Source: Byssothecium circinans (lineage: Eukaryota; Ascomycota; Dothideomycetes; Pleosporales; Massarinaceae). Taken from it: 64,000 bases of DNA. Of the stretch, positions 1 to 10,626 are shown in pieces; position 1 is the first letter of the stretch; every line of letters begins with the position of its first letter. Under the pieces are notes generated by a model. The model saw only the letters and a program-made list of their open reading frames with translations. It was not told where the DNA came from and did not search any database. The translations under genes and the position numbers were made by a program. Location: NCBI GenBank assembly GCA_010015675.1, contig ML977022.1, positions 209,703 to 273,702 on the forward strand. Reading direction: 5' to 3'.

Positions 1-1939
1 ACTACTAAACTACCTACACTACTAAACTACCTATAATTCCTTAGCAATACTAACTTACATAACTTTGTCGCTATTATTGTCTATATTACTACTTAATATA
101 ATAAACTAAGTACTAGCCTCTAACTTAGAAGAACCCTCTTTATCTACTTAATATGTTCTTGCGTTATACCTAGCCTTACCGCAGTTACCATAGTAGCGAA
201 TACCTAGTTATTACACTTTATATTTACCTTCTACCCTTGCTCTCTTATAGTTCTAAATAGTTCCTAATAGTTTAGAACTATTCTAGTCTACTATAGGACT
301 ATACTCTATAGTGCCACCCTTCTAAAGATACTTATACTTGCGTATTTTTTGCTTAGTTACTACTACAAGTTACTATTTAAGCTCTTTAATGCGCGCCTTT
401 ATTAGCGCGCTACTATGTAGCATTAACTTAGCGCCTTTAATAAGCTGCGAAAGCCTACCCTAAGCTGTCTATAGTAACTAAGTAATAGAATTACGTACTA
501 GCTTTAACTATAAGCTAAATTCACGTATATTACTTAGTATTCTTAATTACTATAGCGTCTCTAGTAGTAGGGGTCCTAGTAAGGTACGTATACATATATT
601 AAGGCAATTAAGCACTACCTGCGCGTTTAGAGGGACTAGCCCTATTACCTTAAAGGCCTTTTAATAGTTCTAAACTATAAATATACTTAAAAACGCGTCT
701 TTAAAGGCTAGTAGGAATACTTCCTTATTAATATAAAAGATATATTAGCGCGCTAAGTTCTAAATAGTCTTAGAGTACTTACGCTTAAGTAGTAAGAATA
801 ATACTACATTAAACGGCTAAAGGATATATAATAAGTACGTAGGTATATAAAGCATAGTAATCTTATTATCCTTATAATAATCCTTAAAATCCTAATTTAG
901 GTAGCTTTTATAGCTATCTAAAATTAGCAACTAATAGACGCTAATAGTTCTTACCTTTATATGCTTATTAAAGTGCTTTAACTACGCAAGACTAAGCTTA
1001 TTAGTTGTCTATCTATTCTCTAAGACTAAGAGCTTCCAATTACGTAGTATATTAGCTTCCTAGTACTATAAAAAGATATAGACGCGTCCTTTATATATAA
1101 TAAATAGTAGGGTAAATATACTATTTAAATATATACTCTAGATATCTGTCACCTACTCCTTATTACCTAGCTAAACTATTATAGGCCTTTCTTACTTCTC
1201 TAAGCTAGTAACTACTTTTATAGAGCTAATAACACCTATCTAAAAGCTAGTCTTATTAAAGTTATATATATTATTATCATGTACGCTGTACTTTGCTTTA
1301 GTATCCTATATAAGCTTAAACTACACGCTAACTACCTTATGATCTTCCTGTAGTACTCTCTAATAGTCCTTTAAATAGTTCTAAACTATTTGTAACTATT
1401 CTAAATAGTTTATAAACTATTCTACCTAGTTAATACCTACTTTCTTACTACCCCACTCACGTAGTAGTTTATTCGCTATATCTAACACTTCGTCCAACGT
1501 AGGCGCGAATCCTCGCGAATTGAGGTTGAGGATATATAGGATAAGTGCTTCCTGCTTAGTTAAGGATAGTTTTAAACAGTTTGGTACCGTTTCTAGTCGA
1601 AACGGTATTCCTTTGGCGCGTTTAGTAAGGACACGAGGCTTAACGTTAAAGGCCTCAGCAGCGCTTCGATAGCTTTAGAATTGGCCTCTATTATATGCGC
1701 TAAGGGCAAGCTGTAGTCTGCCTTCGTGTTGGAGTCGTTCAGACCTTTATTGTTGAGGCATTTTCGTGTTGAAGATGGAGTTGGTGTTGCCAAGGAATCG
1801 TGGGCAGTTCGGTGGTGTGGGCGGTTCGGTGGTGCTTTACGTTAATATAGATAATAACAATAATAAAGTTAAGTAAGTTAGTATTGCTAAGGAAAAGTAG
1901 CTAGCTTGATAGGGTGGCCGGCTTAATGGTGCTTTACGT
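1..1939 (-). mobile_element. RIP-degraded pogo/Fot1-family DNA transposon, cut by left window edge
   Basis: Read on the minus strand from about 1793, the sequence encodes a broken transposase. A leader is followed by stretches matching the Fot1/pogo pattern: KQEALILYILNLNSR (about 1517-1563), FAPTLDEV then NKLLRE, and further on YNFNKTSF and IGVISSI, the usual surroundings of the first catalytic Asp. Stops interrupt it throughout, nearly all TAG. The region is full of TA and poor in CA/TG, as RIP produces. About 52 bp at 40-91 recur in inverted orientation at 1846-1896 at roughly 80-85 % identity, consistent with inverted ends. The outer right end is probably at 1939 or 1842, where GGTGCTTTACG is followed by TTA. 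No active protein can be made. Assignment to the superfamily is fairly sure; the exact ends are not. Confidence 0.75.
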
Positions 1940-2514
1940 TATTATAAAAGTTTAAAAACCTAAGCTATCATATGAGAATCTCATTCACTATTATATGATA
2001 CGATGATTCATGACTAAATATTTATGATGGGGAATATCGAGAAACAGTCAGCTTAAACAAGTAATATTGTGGTACACACTATGATACAAAAGTAACTAAT
2101 ACCCGCAACTCCCACAAAACCCCGCGTCAACGATGATGTCAACGCTCAATGAAATTTGGCTCGTCGCTCCAACTCAACAGTCTCAATTTCCCAGTCCATC
2201 ATACCATGCATGATACCGAGCTAAATGTGAGCTCCCACTCGAAGGATATCAAAAACTACACAACATACCTTATACGCTGAACGTCTAAACAGCACAGATC
2301 CGTGACCTCCGCTGCCGTCGCCGTCGCTGGCAGCCTGGCCAGGTGTCAACAATCTGAAATGGGTATCATGCAATAACGACAAAAACATATGAAACCACGC
2401 CGAACGCCGAAATGGTAATGAGGAGAAAAGCAACACAGAAAGTTACCCACAATTCATCCCGCCTAGTCAAAACCAAATGCAGAAGTACAAAGAAGAAGAT
2501 TTGTTCGTATATGA
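1940..2514. other. Spacer, no gene seen
   Basis: AT-rich on the left, then ordinary composition. It lies between the transposon relic and the 3' end of the next gene. Short open frames here have no recognisable content. Confidence 0.4.
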
Positions 2515-4335
2515 TCAGTGAGGTTGAGATGGGAATGGATGCACACCTGGAAAGGCATTCCAGGTATCCTTAAAGGCCTCAGCTTCATTGTGGAAGCTTG
2601 GCTTTGATTCCTCGAATAGCGCAGCGTTGGGATGCTGGTCGAAGAGATTCGCGCTTTCCCCTGGATAAGCTTGACCGTCGTTCCAAGGATGATGTTCGTC
2701 GTAAAGAGGCGGGTCAACTGAGAAATTACCACCATTTGAGTAGCCGTATGGAGGATTCTGCATCGCGGCCCAGGCCTCGACCGGATTCTGTGTAGCGAAA
2801 TCGGGCGTCACAGGCGCGGAATGGTTTCCGAGGGTGAGGGAAGATGGTGACAGATAAGGCGAGTGCTGGAACGGAGGGCCTGAATGCATGCGTGCGACAG
2901 GCGTGACGTGATTTTGGGGCGGTGACATGGGGTTCATCTGGTTGAGTGGACCGAACGAGTGAGTCTGCGCCACAGGAGTGTTTGCACGAGCAGCGTGGCC
3001 AACGACCGGTGTGATTCCCTGCATCGGTAATCCATGCAGGGTGGGGCTGGCTGAAGCACGAGTCGGCGGTGTTCCAAAGCTTTGTTGAGGGTGCTGGTGC
3101 GGTGTTTCCGGTGTCTGAGTGTGTTGGCGAAGTTCGATGGCTGGCAGGAGACTGGATGAAGTTCCGCGGCGGGGACGTGGGTTCGTTCGCAGAGATTTAG
3201 TAGGCTTGGGGTTGTCGTCTTTGGTTTGACCTCTCTTACGGTTTCCCAGTCGATTCTGGTGCTTGCGGTTGGCGTAGGCTTTGGGCGCGTTGACGAACAT
3301 TCGGATCTGGCAGGCGGACTGCATGACGTCTTCACAGATGGTCTTCTCCTCTTCAAGCGCGCGGATGATATTTGCAAGCCGGTCGGCACAGTTGACGTCT
3401 CTATCTTCATCCTCGCGCTTTCGGTCGTCAGCAACGTAGTCAGTGTGCTTCCAGCCCCGATATCCCTGGCGGACCTGCAAAAGAAGGCAGTCAAGCACCT
3501 TGTGAGCGATTGATTCAACGAGGTGAGATTCATAGTATGCATGCTGCACCCATCTTTTCATGGCCGGCGATATAGCGTTGTCTCGCGCCCTGTATCCACA
3601 GGTCATCGCATTGTAGATGCGCTCGACGTGGTAGGCCCGGTTGCATTCAATCTCTTCGATGGTGTCGTCAGTGTCGGGCGGCCGATGAGGCTTTCTTCCA
3701 TAGCGCATGACATTTTTTCGATGCAAGCTTGCGCTGTGTGAATCTGGGAAGCAATTCTCGAAAGGCTTGTACTGAGATGGACCGCGGATAAGAGGCTGTG
3801 ACAAGAAACTTTGGTAGACCTGAGCATTCGGCATAGGTGGCGAGCTTCCATTCGGTGCGACAGAGAGAAGGCGGTTGACGTTATATTGGGGTGAAAAGTC
3901 AGGGCTCTGATGATGTTCGAGGCTCCTGTCGCCGGGGCCAGACGCTTCGCTGTAGTTCTCGATGCCACGTAGGTACACCCCCTCATTCGGGACAAGGTGT
4001 CTTGACGCAGGGTCATGTTGCCAAGGCTGATGCTGCGGGAGGGTGCCCGATGCGTTGTTATCGGTGGTGCAGGAGATGTCGGGGAAACTTGCAACAGGGG
4101 TTTCCGGATGTGGCTCGTTTGCAGTGTCGTCGTAGCCATCGAAGTTGATGAGATCTGAAAAGTCATCTTCTTGATGCCCAAGTTCGGATAAGTTCTGGCG
4201 TATTGAGGAAAGCCCCTGGAAGTAGGGTGCTGATGGGTGAGAGGAGTCGTCGGTGACCGGGCCAAGCTGCTCTTGGTACACTTCCTTGTCGTCACTCTTG
4301 TTGTGATCTCTTGGTATGGGTGGTGGATCCCGCAT
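2515..4335 (-). CDS. Hypothetical low-complexity protein, 606 aa
   Basis: An uninterrupted frame of 606 codons from the ATG at 4335 (reads MRDPPPIPRDHNK). The frame stays open upstream to 4521, but that extension looks like untranslated sequence, so I chose the internal ATG. The N-terminal half is acidic and rich in Ser, Pro, His and Gln. A folded-looking central block (about residues 220-360) carries HVERIYNAM, MKRWVQHAYYESHLVE and CADRLANIIRALEEEKT and looks helical. It is followed by a basic stretch (NRKHQNRLGNRKRGQ) that could be a nuclear localisation signal, then a long Pro/Gln/His/Ser-rich tail. No catalytic motif, signal peptide or membrane segment is visible. A nuclear regulatory role would fit the layout but is inference only. 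I do not recognise the family. Confidence 0.65.
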   Translation of the reverse strand: MRDPPPIPRDHNKSDDKEVYQEQLGPVTDDSSHPSAPYFQGLSSIRQNLSELGHQEDDFSDLINFDGYDDTANEPHPETPVASFPDISCTTDNNASGTLPQHQPWQHDPASRHLVPNEGVYLRGIENYSEASGPGDRSLEHHQSPDFSPQYNVNRLLSVAPNGSSPPMPNAQVYQSFLSQPLIRGPSQYKPFENCFPDSHSASLHRKNVMRYGRKPHRPPDTDDTIEEIECNRAYHVERIYNAMTCGYRARDNAISPAMKRWVQHAYYESHLVESIAHKVLDCLLLQVRQGYRGWKHTDYVADDRKREDEDRDVNCADRLANIIRALEEEKTICEDVMQSACQIRMFVNAPKAYANRKHQNRLGNRKRGQTKDDNPKPTKSLRTNPRPRRGTSSSLLPAIELRQHTQTPETPHQHPQQSFGTPPTRASASPTLHGLPMQGITPVVGHAARANTPVAQTHSFGPLNQMNPMSPPQNHVTPVARMHSGPPFQHSPYLSPSSLTLGNHSAPVTPDFATQNPVEAWAAMQNPPYGYSNGGNFSVDPPLYDEHHPWNDGQAYPGESANLFDQHPNAALFEESKPSFHNEAEAFKDTWNAFPGVHPFPSQPH

Positions 4336-5745
4336 CGAAAGTAAATGGATGTTGTTGATATTGTTGGATAGGGATAGGGGTGCGAAGAGAAGCTTTGCGG
4401 CTATAATACAAATGGAAGACGGGGTCCCTGACAAAGTAATAGTATGCGTGTCAAGGGACTCCGTGTTATTGGATTGATCGTGAAAAGTAGCTGTAAGTCG
4501 CAGTCGAAGTTGCACTACCAAGAAGATCGGGGAAGACGTTTAAGTATTCAATTCGACAACGGAACTGTGCCAGCGATCGCGGAATCACATAACGGGTGCC
4601 TGGAGAATGACTGAGTGATTGCATGTGCTATCTTAGGCACAGGGGTATGTGACTTGGGAAGCGATGCGTTGGTGGAGTGGAGAATTGAAAGGCATCATTG
4701 CGTGATGAGGCTCTTCGGAATTGTGGCGCTGGAGCGCGGCGTTTGGCCGGGTTGTCCCAAGCGGATGGTCTTCGAGAGACTGATATAACGCCCGACACTG
4801 AATTGGGTGTACTGCAGGATGTTGCGGCCCTAAAGAACCATATAAGGAGATCCCGTAAATGTATGTAGTGTACAAGCTTTTGAAGAAAGAAGGATACCCA
4901 CTATATAATGCAGCTATAACAAGCGGCAGGTTCTTTGATCGGTGAGTATGGATTGTTAGTCAGCGAAAGTACGGCTGTTTGCTTACGTTTTTCGGAGTGG
5001 TCATACTCTGTCAACCTGCACACGCGCATGCTAGTGGACTCATCGAGGTGCACTAGGACAGCACTATATTCCCGAACAACAGGTCGCTCATTAAAGAACG
5101 CGAGGCTCAACAACTCAGACAGAGAATTCAACACTATCCATGCCCAAGGTACGCATGCGATGCGTAGCCATGCAATGGGCTTGACTATAGGGGGGCCACA
5201 GCCGCAACCAGACTGTTCGCAAACGAACTCGTCTGCAGTATCTGACTCGCTTTCTCGATAATGCCTATGGTGAAGCCTTTTCCGTGGCCTAATCAATTTG
5301 GAGTTGCTTATTTCCAACGCTTACTTCACCATACCGCTTGGTAATAGGAGCATGCACTTGAATTCGTGCGTGAATGGAATTTCACGTGACTTTCAAGCTT
5401 CTCCCAAAAATCTCTGTTTCTATACTGGTGATTCCACTAACACATCTGGGATACAGAAATTGCGTTATATATATTTCAATACAGAGGGTAGTCCGAAGTC
5501 AAATGTTACAGCAATTAGGAGATCGAAAGCTGAAAGGTGTCATGGAACTAGGACGAAAAAGGATTAGCACTGGCACAATCTTCTGCATGGCGTCCCAAGC
5601 CTCAAGCGCTCATCATCACATCTCGTCGCGGTAATAATTCATATCTGTTGGCACTCAGCTCCATCAATTGAGTTGAAATCTGCACTCGAGCCTCTGGTAA
5701 GCCAATCCTGCATGATTTGTCGCGTATACAGCAGCAGCTGGCACG
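4336..5745. other. Spacer, no gene seen
   Basis: This is 1.4 kb upstream of the hypothetical gene. Both strands carry frames of up to about 138 codons (for example 4901-5317 minus) without recognisable motifs or codon pattern, so I do not call them. Confidence 0.35.
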
Positions 5746-6035
5746 ATGCCGCACATTCTCGAGCTCACTATAGAATAATTGTAATGCTATGCATAACTCC
5801 ATTACTTCAGCTTGTCGACCTACTCAGTAATTCTCTGTCGTGCAAACGCCTACGAGTCATCGCTGAGCCAGGGGTATTCAGAACCTCGTCTACCCAGGTA
5901 CCAACATGCGAAGCCTGCGCCTTCGTACATTTCCTCAAAGAACTTATAGCACGATTTGAACTAAAGAAATATGTGCGGGGACTATATGTGAAGCAGAGGA
6001 AAACCCTCCATGGTTCCGAACCAGTGGTAAGGGGA
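5746..6035 (+). pseudogene. F-box protein relic, paralogue of the gene at 14103
   Basis: The ATG at 5746 opens MPHILELTIE, matching the start MPHLLDLSTE of the F-box gene at 14103. Two stops follow, then a frame change, after which LSCKRLRVIAEPGVFRT matches LTCKRLRIATEPELFRT, and KKYVRGLYVKQ matches the later TKYVQKLHLNG. The copy therefore keeps the F-box core and some of what follows, but is broken by at least two stops and one frameshift and fades out after about 6035. It is a dead duplicate of the local F-box family. Confidence 0.7.
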
Positions 6036-6640
6036 GGGACGTTTCGCTGTAATTTGATTTGTTGCACTAATGGAAGTCAGGACTGGAGCTGATTGAGCAA
6101 GAAATGTTCATGCAGGCAGCTATGGGTCCTGGGATTATTAACGGTGTCTTCCTGTATGAAAATCGGAGTATGTTTCTATCCCGGGCATACCTATGGTAGG
6201 TGCGCGACCGCGGTTGCAACGACCGGGAATCAATCTGCCCATTCCAGTCCTTACGAACTGTACCAATGGCACACTGGATTCCAATTTGCTTGTTAGGCTA
6301 GTCGCCGGTTCTAAATTTCGTATTGCGCGATCAGCTGGAGAGACGGATGCGGCGTGGTTACGCCGCCGGGCATGACGCCGCATAGCACATCCCGGCCAAA
6401 CAATCGGGCTTGATCCTTTCTTACCCTTTTCTTAAATTCTGCAAATGCAATGGTGGCGAAGGTCTCACAATATGGCAAAGTCTACGCATGATTAGCCAAC
6501 CTAGGTTACGCCGCCTACGCATCTGTTCAAGTCCAAACCGTTACGCCACTAGGTGACGGTGTTGGGCGGCATGCCCTGATTTCGGCATGTACTGTACATC
6601 TTCGATGTCCGAGAATATGATCCTTCATTGGGCATAGGAG
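6036..6640. other. Spacer, no gene seen
   Basis: Degenerate sequence after the F-box relic, leading into the promoter of the secreted protein gene. Nothing recognisable. Confidence 0.35.
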
Positions 6641-6643
6641 GGC

Positions 6644-6650
6644 TATATAT
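6644..6650 (+). promoter_or_regulatory. TATA-like box for the secreted protein gene
   Basis: TATATAT lies 137 bp before the ATG at 6787. A pyrimidine-rich leader follows, typical of fungal 5' untranslated regions. This supports the start at 6787 rather than the upstream in-frame ATG at 6628, which lies before the TATA box. Confidence 0.4.
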
Positions 6651-6786
6651 TGCTTCAATACTGCCACGACAGAGACTTATCAGTCTCATCACACTCATTA
6701 CACTCTTCTCCACCCATCCAATTCAACGTTTCTTCTCTTCAGCAGTCATTAGTTCAAATTTTCTTCTCCGGCCATTCCATATAATT

Positions 6787-8091
6787 ATGCGAACAGCTTC
6801 CCTAGTGGTCACCCTGGGGGCAACCCTCAACTGTGCCTTCGCAAATGTAGTCTGCAAGACAGGGGCACTGCACTTCAAGCCCAGGATTATCTCAGCTGTC
6901 GAAAAGGCCGGATTCGCTAAGTTCATCGAGGAGCTCTGCAGTGCCAGCAAGACCGAAAAATTTATCGAAGGTCGATCCGGATCGACCGTTTTCGCCATCA
7001 CCCGTACCCAAGAAACGTTCAGCAGTGACGACTGCGAAGCGCTATTCAGCTCGATCATCGAAGAATGTGTTACAGGCCGAAATATTGGGGGTGGCAGTCT
7101 CCTCGTTGATGGGCTGAAGCTCGAGGTTCATACCGACACCTCGAAGAATGAAGCAAAAAAGCCAAGGGCGCCAGGTTCTAAGGAGACAAAAAAGAAACCA
7201 GCTGCAACGACCCCAGTGGCAACCAAACCAGCTGCCACGAAGCCGGCGATAACGAAACCATCGGCATCGAAATCAGCCGCGACTCAAAACCCATTGCCAA
7301 CTCAAAAGCCACCGGCAACACCGTCGTCAGAAACGTCGATTTCCTCTAGTGCCTCTAAGCCAGCTGCCACACCGGTACCAGGAAAAAATGCTACAACGTC
7401 AGCAGGAAAGCCCTGCAAGCTGAAACGTCCAAATGGCAAAAAAGCTTCTAGACATATCCTCCGAAGCCTCATCTCGAAGTTCTTTGGAAGGACCACACCC
7501 GCTGGACCCGCTGGGCCTGCCGGATCCCCAACTAGTTCTGAAGAAGCCTGTTTTAACGATGACGAGCCAATGCATACACTTCCTGGTTGAGGTGTTGAGA
7601 CATTCTTTGGCTTCAAAGACGAGAGCTTTGCAACTCGGGAATCACTGTTAGGCACTGCCCAAACTGCCTACAACGAAATTAGCACGAAAAACCCTGGCCT
7701 TGTGTTACTTGTTGCCGCACTCTATGTTCCTTTCAAAGGAGTGTATCTCGCGACCGTCCCCCACGGCGGGGCTCAACAGAGGCTGCGAGCAGTAGCCCCA
7801 AATTCAGCACCGACATTGTGGGAAGTGATTGGGACACGAACAATCGATGGACCTCCAAACAGTGGGCATCTGTATCATGCTGAGGATGCGGCTATGTGGT
7901 ACGCTTATAGCAAGAATGCCGTTGCCGCGGACTCGGTTTTTCCGCCAGAATCTCTAATTGTGACTTGGGGCAAAATAATGAGACAAGGGCAGGCAACGCA
8001 AATCCCGGCATGTAGCAAAGAGGCTGGCTCTAAGATCGATCCAAGTTGTCGACAAACTCTGCAGATTATGATGGTCAAAATACCGAAGTAG
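6787..8091 (+). CDS. Secreted modular protein with candidate C-terminal deaminase-fold domain
   Basis: The ATG at 6787 begins a signal peptide (MRTASLVVTLGATLNCAFA). A Cys-containing domain follows to about residue 118 (ends near NIGGGSLLVDGLKLEV), then a Lys/Ala/Pro/Thr-rich linker and a short PAG repeat. One in-frame TGA at 7588-7590 interrupts the frame, which then stays open to the TAG at 8089. A 57-nt intron at 7535-7591 (GTTCTG donor, TTGAG acceptor, TTTTAACG branch-like site) would remove the stop and keep the frame, but the donor is weak. The C-terminal part has HAE (7876-7884), a hydrophobic strand SLIVTWGKIM, then a Cys at 8011 and CRQ with its Cys at 8047. This resembles the H/C-A-E and P-C...C zinc sites of the cytidine deaminase superfamily, with eleven residues between the cysteines instead of two. 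Similar modular secreted deaminases are known among polymorphic toxins and fungal effectors. Substrate and role are unknown, and the break may mean it is inactive. Confidence 0.55.
7535..7591 (+). other. Possible 57-nt intron containing the in-frame TGA
   Basis: GT at 7535 and AG at 7590-7591 enclose the only stop in the frame. The length is a multiple of three and typical for fungi. The donor GTTCTG departs from the GTRNGT used by other genes here, so a nonsense mutation (CGA to TGA) is the main alternative. Confidence 0.35.
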
Positions 8092-8867
8092 GACTGCCGC
8101 ATTGGATGTAAGGCTTTGGAAGGTGTTAAGTACTCCTGCACTGGTTTTGGCTTCAGATGGTGTTAGGTACTTTCATATTGTTTTCATCTTCGCTACTTTT
8201 ATTTCACCTACTGATTATTGGGATTTCTGGGTACTTGTTTCATATGGTTTGTTTCATCGTGGAATGAGTGGGCGCTTTATCAACCAAAAAAAAAAAAGGG
8301 CGGGGGAGCGCCGGGGGGGTGGGGGGTTTGGGTTTCAAGCTTTTAGTCGCCTATAGATTAGTCTGTGGGTTCCCGGTAGCTCACAAATAGAAAATGAAAA
8401 TCAGCCGTGGGAGAAAAGAACTTTACAGTGTCAGTACATGTGGCGAAGTTGAAGTGGCCATGGCGGCTCTGACGGCCTCTGAATGCTGTAGTGAAAGAGA
8501 AGGGTAATTGTATTCAACTCGTCGCTTTTAAAATTCTGTCTTTGCCTTGGTACATATACGTTTTCGGATACCTCTTAATAATACCACAGATCAATTTTAG
8601 ATCACGTGACCCTACTATTATTTATCAATCATTCTCTATAGTTAACGTCTTGTTATAGAGCATGCTAGACAAGTTTGTTCAAATAATCCATCCTGCTTGC
8701 GTAGGGTCGGTCAACACGACGGCCAGAGAACTTTTGAACATGTGCGGCGGAGGCGGGTTATCAAACATCCGACGGCGCTACGGCGCAGACGAGCAGACGC
8801 CCCATCCGTCTCCGCCATCTCCTCATTAATCTTTTCAACCTCTAAAGTCTACAGACGCATTGTCATT
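8092..8867. other. Spacer with poly-A and G-rich tract
   Basis: It holds a run of 13 A (about 8285-8297) followed by a very G-rich stretch to about 8331. The rest is AT-rich sequence leading to the next gene. No gene seen. Confidence 0.4.
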
Positions 8868-10147
8868 ATGGGCTGGTATCGTGCAATTGCCGAGGGAAAC
8901 TGGAAAAGACCACTCGACGTTAGCCTTCCAAGCACTCACCACGGAGAACTACGCATCCCTTTCTCACGCGATATCTACCAACCAAATGCAACCACGAAAT
9001 CAGGCACATCTTTTCCGTTTTCTAAGTTGCCTGTGGAGCTACAGCTGCGAGTTCTCCACTTGTGTGACAAACCAACGCTCTTCCAACTTATGCAAACTGC
9101 GCGCTGTACGCGAAATGAAGCGAAGAAGCTCTTCTTTTCCCGACCAGAGTGGTATCACATCGATGCAGATTGGCTGGTGAAAGGTGGGCACCCTGGTGAC
9201 ACGATCTGCGACATGGATTTCTTGGCCTGCATACAACGGCTCGAGGTTGATTTCTTTTGGATGAGTGAGATGACTTGGATGAATAAAGAAGACTGCAATG
9301 TATGGCAAGGCACGGAAGAAGAGGCTGTGGCTGGAGCATGTGGGGTTATGGATGAGCATATTCGGGACTTTTGGCGAACAGTGCAGCACCGATTTCCTCG
9401 GGCGAAACATATCGTCCTGAGTGATGACTGTGATCGAGTGATCTCCCCGAAAGCAGCTATTCGATTGCCGCCCGATGTCTTTAAGAAAGTGGGCCAAATG
9501 TGTCCTCATAGCATCAACGTCTCAATCTGTTTGGTACAAAGAGATGGGTGCTTCAAGCACCGAATGAAGAGGAAATTGTGGCGACTGAGAAGGGTTGAGG
9601 GGGATGTCAATGCAACGGAAAAATGGGAGGAGTGTCCGACTCGCTCCGAACCGAGCATCATTCCGCCCCACAAAGTCTTCCGCGGGCCTGTAGGAAAGTT
9701 TCAGGATTGCAGAACGAAAATCGAGGAGGCTGCGCGTCAAAGGTGGGCAATTAGGGTGCATCGAATTGCGGCCATGGAAAAGTGCCATTTCTACAGGCTA
9801 CACGAGCCTTTTCGCTGCTCTACTCCAGACTGTCAGGCATGGTTCGAGCAACCCGAAGAATACACCTCACACGCAATTGAGACTGGACACGATAAAAACG
9901 ACGTCCTACCAGGGCCGTTTGAAGGCTTACGGAAAATGAGAAGAGATTGGAACGACTGAGGGAGATTGCGTACAAGATGGAGGATGAGTTCCTTCAATGG
10001 TGGGGCGAGTATGGATCTGAGAAACGAAAGGTTGCAGAGAAAGAGTATCTCCATCAGCTTGAGCATGACCCGTTGTATGCGCAAGACAAGCCAGTTCTGG
10101 AGCACTTGTGGTGGCGTATAGCATGGCACATCGATGCGGTGTACTAG
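8868..10147 (+). pseudogene. F-box-like protein gene with one frameshift
   Basis: The ATG at 8868 (MGWYRAIAEGNWKRP) opens 363 codons. An F-box-like segment occupies about residues 50-90 (FSKLPVELQLRVLHLCD ... RCTRNEAKKLFF). A Trp-rich middle and a Cys/His pair motif follow (RCSTPDCQAWF ... HAIETGH). The frame ends at 9959, but the next frame carries NEKRLERLREIAYKMEDEF and runs to 10147 with the same character. One base lost near 9925-9935, by an AAAA run, explains the break. With the shift it would be about 425 residues. F-box proteins usually supply substrate choice to SCF ubiquitin ligases; here that is inference from the N-terminal segment. It could be a sequencing error or a real lesion. 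Confidence 0.6.
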
Positions 10148-10618
10148 AAACCTTGGGAATTATGCAGCTGTAGTCGGAAATGCGTCACGAAGGGGTGAAA
10201 ATGACAAGAGGGCAGAAGTTGTTCTGCGAAGAAAGATGAGAGGGCGGTTGCGTCTTCGCTGGTCTGCATGAATCAACTTTTAGACTCTGCTTACTTACAA
10301 CTCGTTCCAGTCTCTTTTCGGCGATGTAAATGAAAAGCTATCTGGATTGTTCCTGGTACTCATTGACGGGTTTAAACTGATGGACATGCTGCATAATCTA
10401 ACCTGTTGTTTAGTATGCCCTCAGTCCCTCCACAACTGATTCCCGCGTCTATCTCAGAGGTCCAGGGCGGAATTCATACGTCTTCCAGTGCGTGACGTTT
10501 CTGTAGTTTTCGGGGGCCAGCGGTAGCGCATCTATCACTTCAGTCCCTCCATTCTCAACAAGATTAAGCCGCGCTTTCAAGGTTGACGACGCAGTTGGTT
10601 GTTACGTAAGTGCTGTGT
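10148..10618. other. Spacer, no gene seen
   Basis: Between the F-box-like gene and the hAT target duplication. No recognisable content. Confidence 0.4.
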
Positions 10619-10626
10619 ACCATGGT
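10619..10626 (+). repeat. Target-site duplication of the hAT element, left copy
   Basis: ACCATGGT occurs directly before the left inverted end and again at 13679-13686 directly after the right end. Eight bases is the hallmark length for hAT elements. The site is itself a perfect palindrome. Confidence 0.8.

Noticed and set aside
1..60. CTACTAAAC-like repeats at the left edge taken as telomere
   Set aside because: They do not fit TTAGGG/CCCTAA and read as RIP-altered transposon sequence.
4901..5317. 138-codon minus-strand frame as a gene
   Set aside because: No motif, a competing plus-strand frame of similar length, and it lies in degenerate sequence beside an F-box relic.
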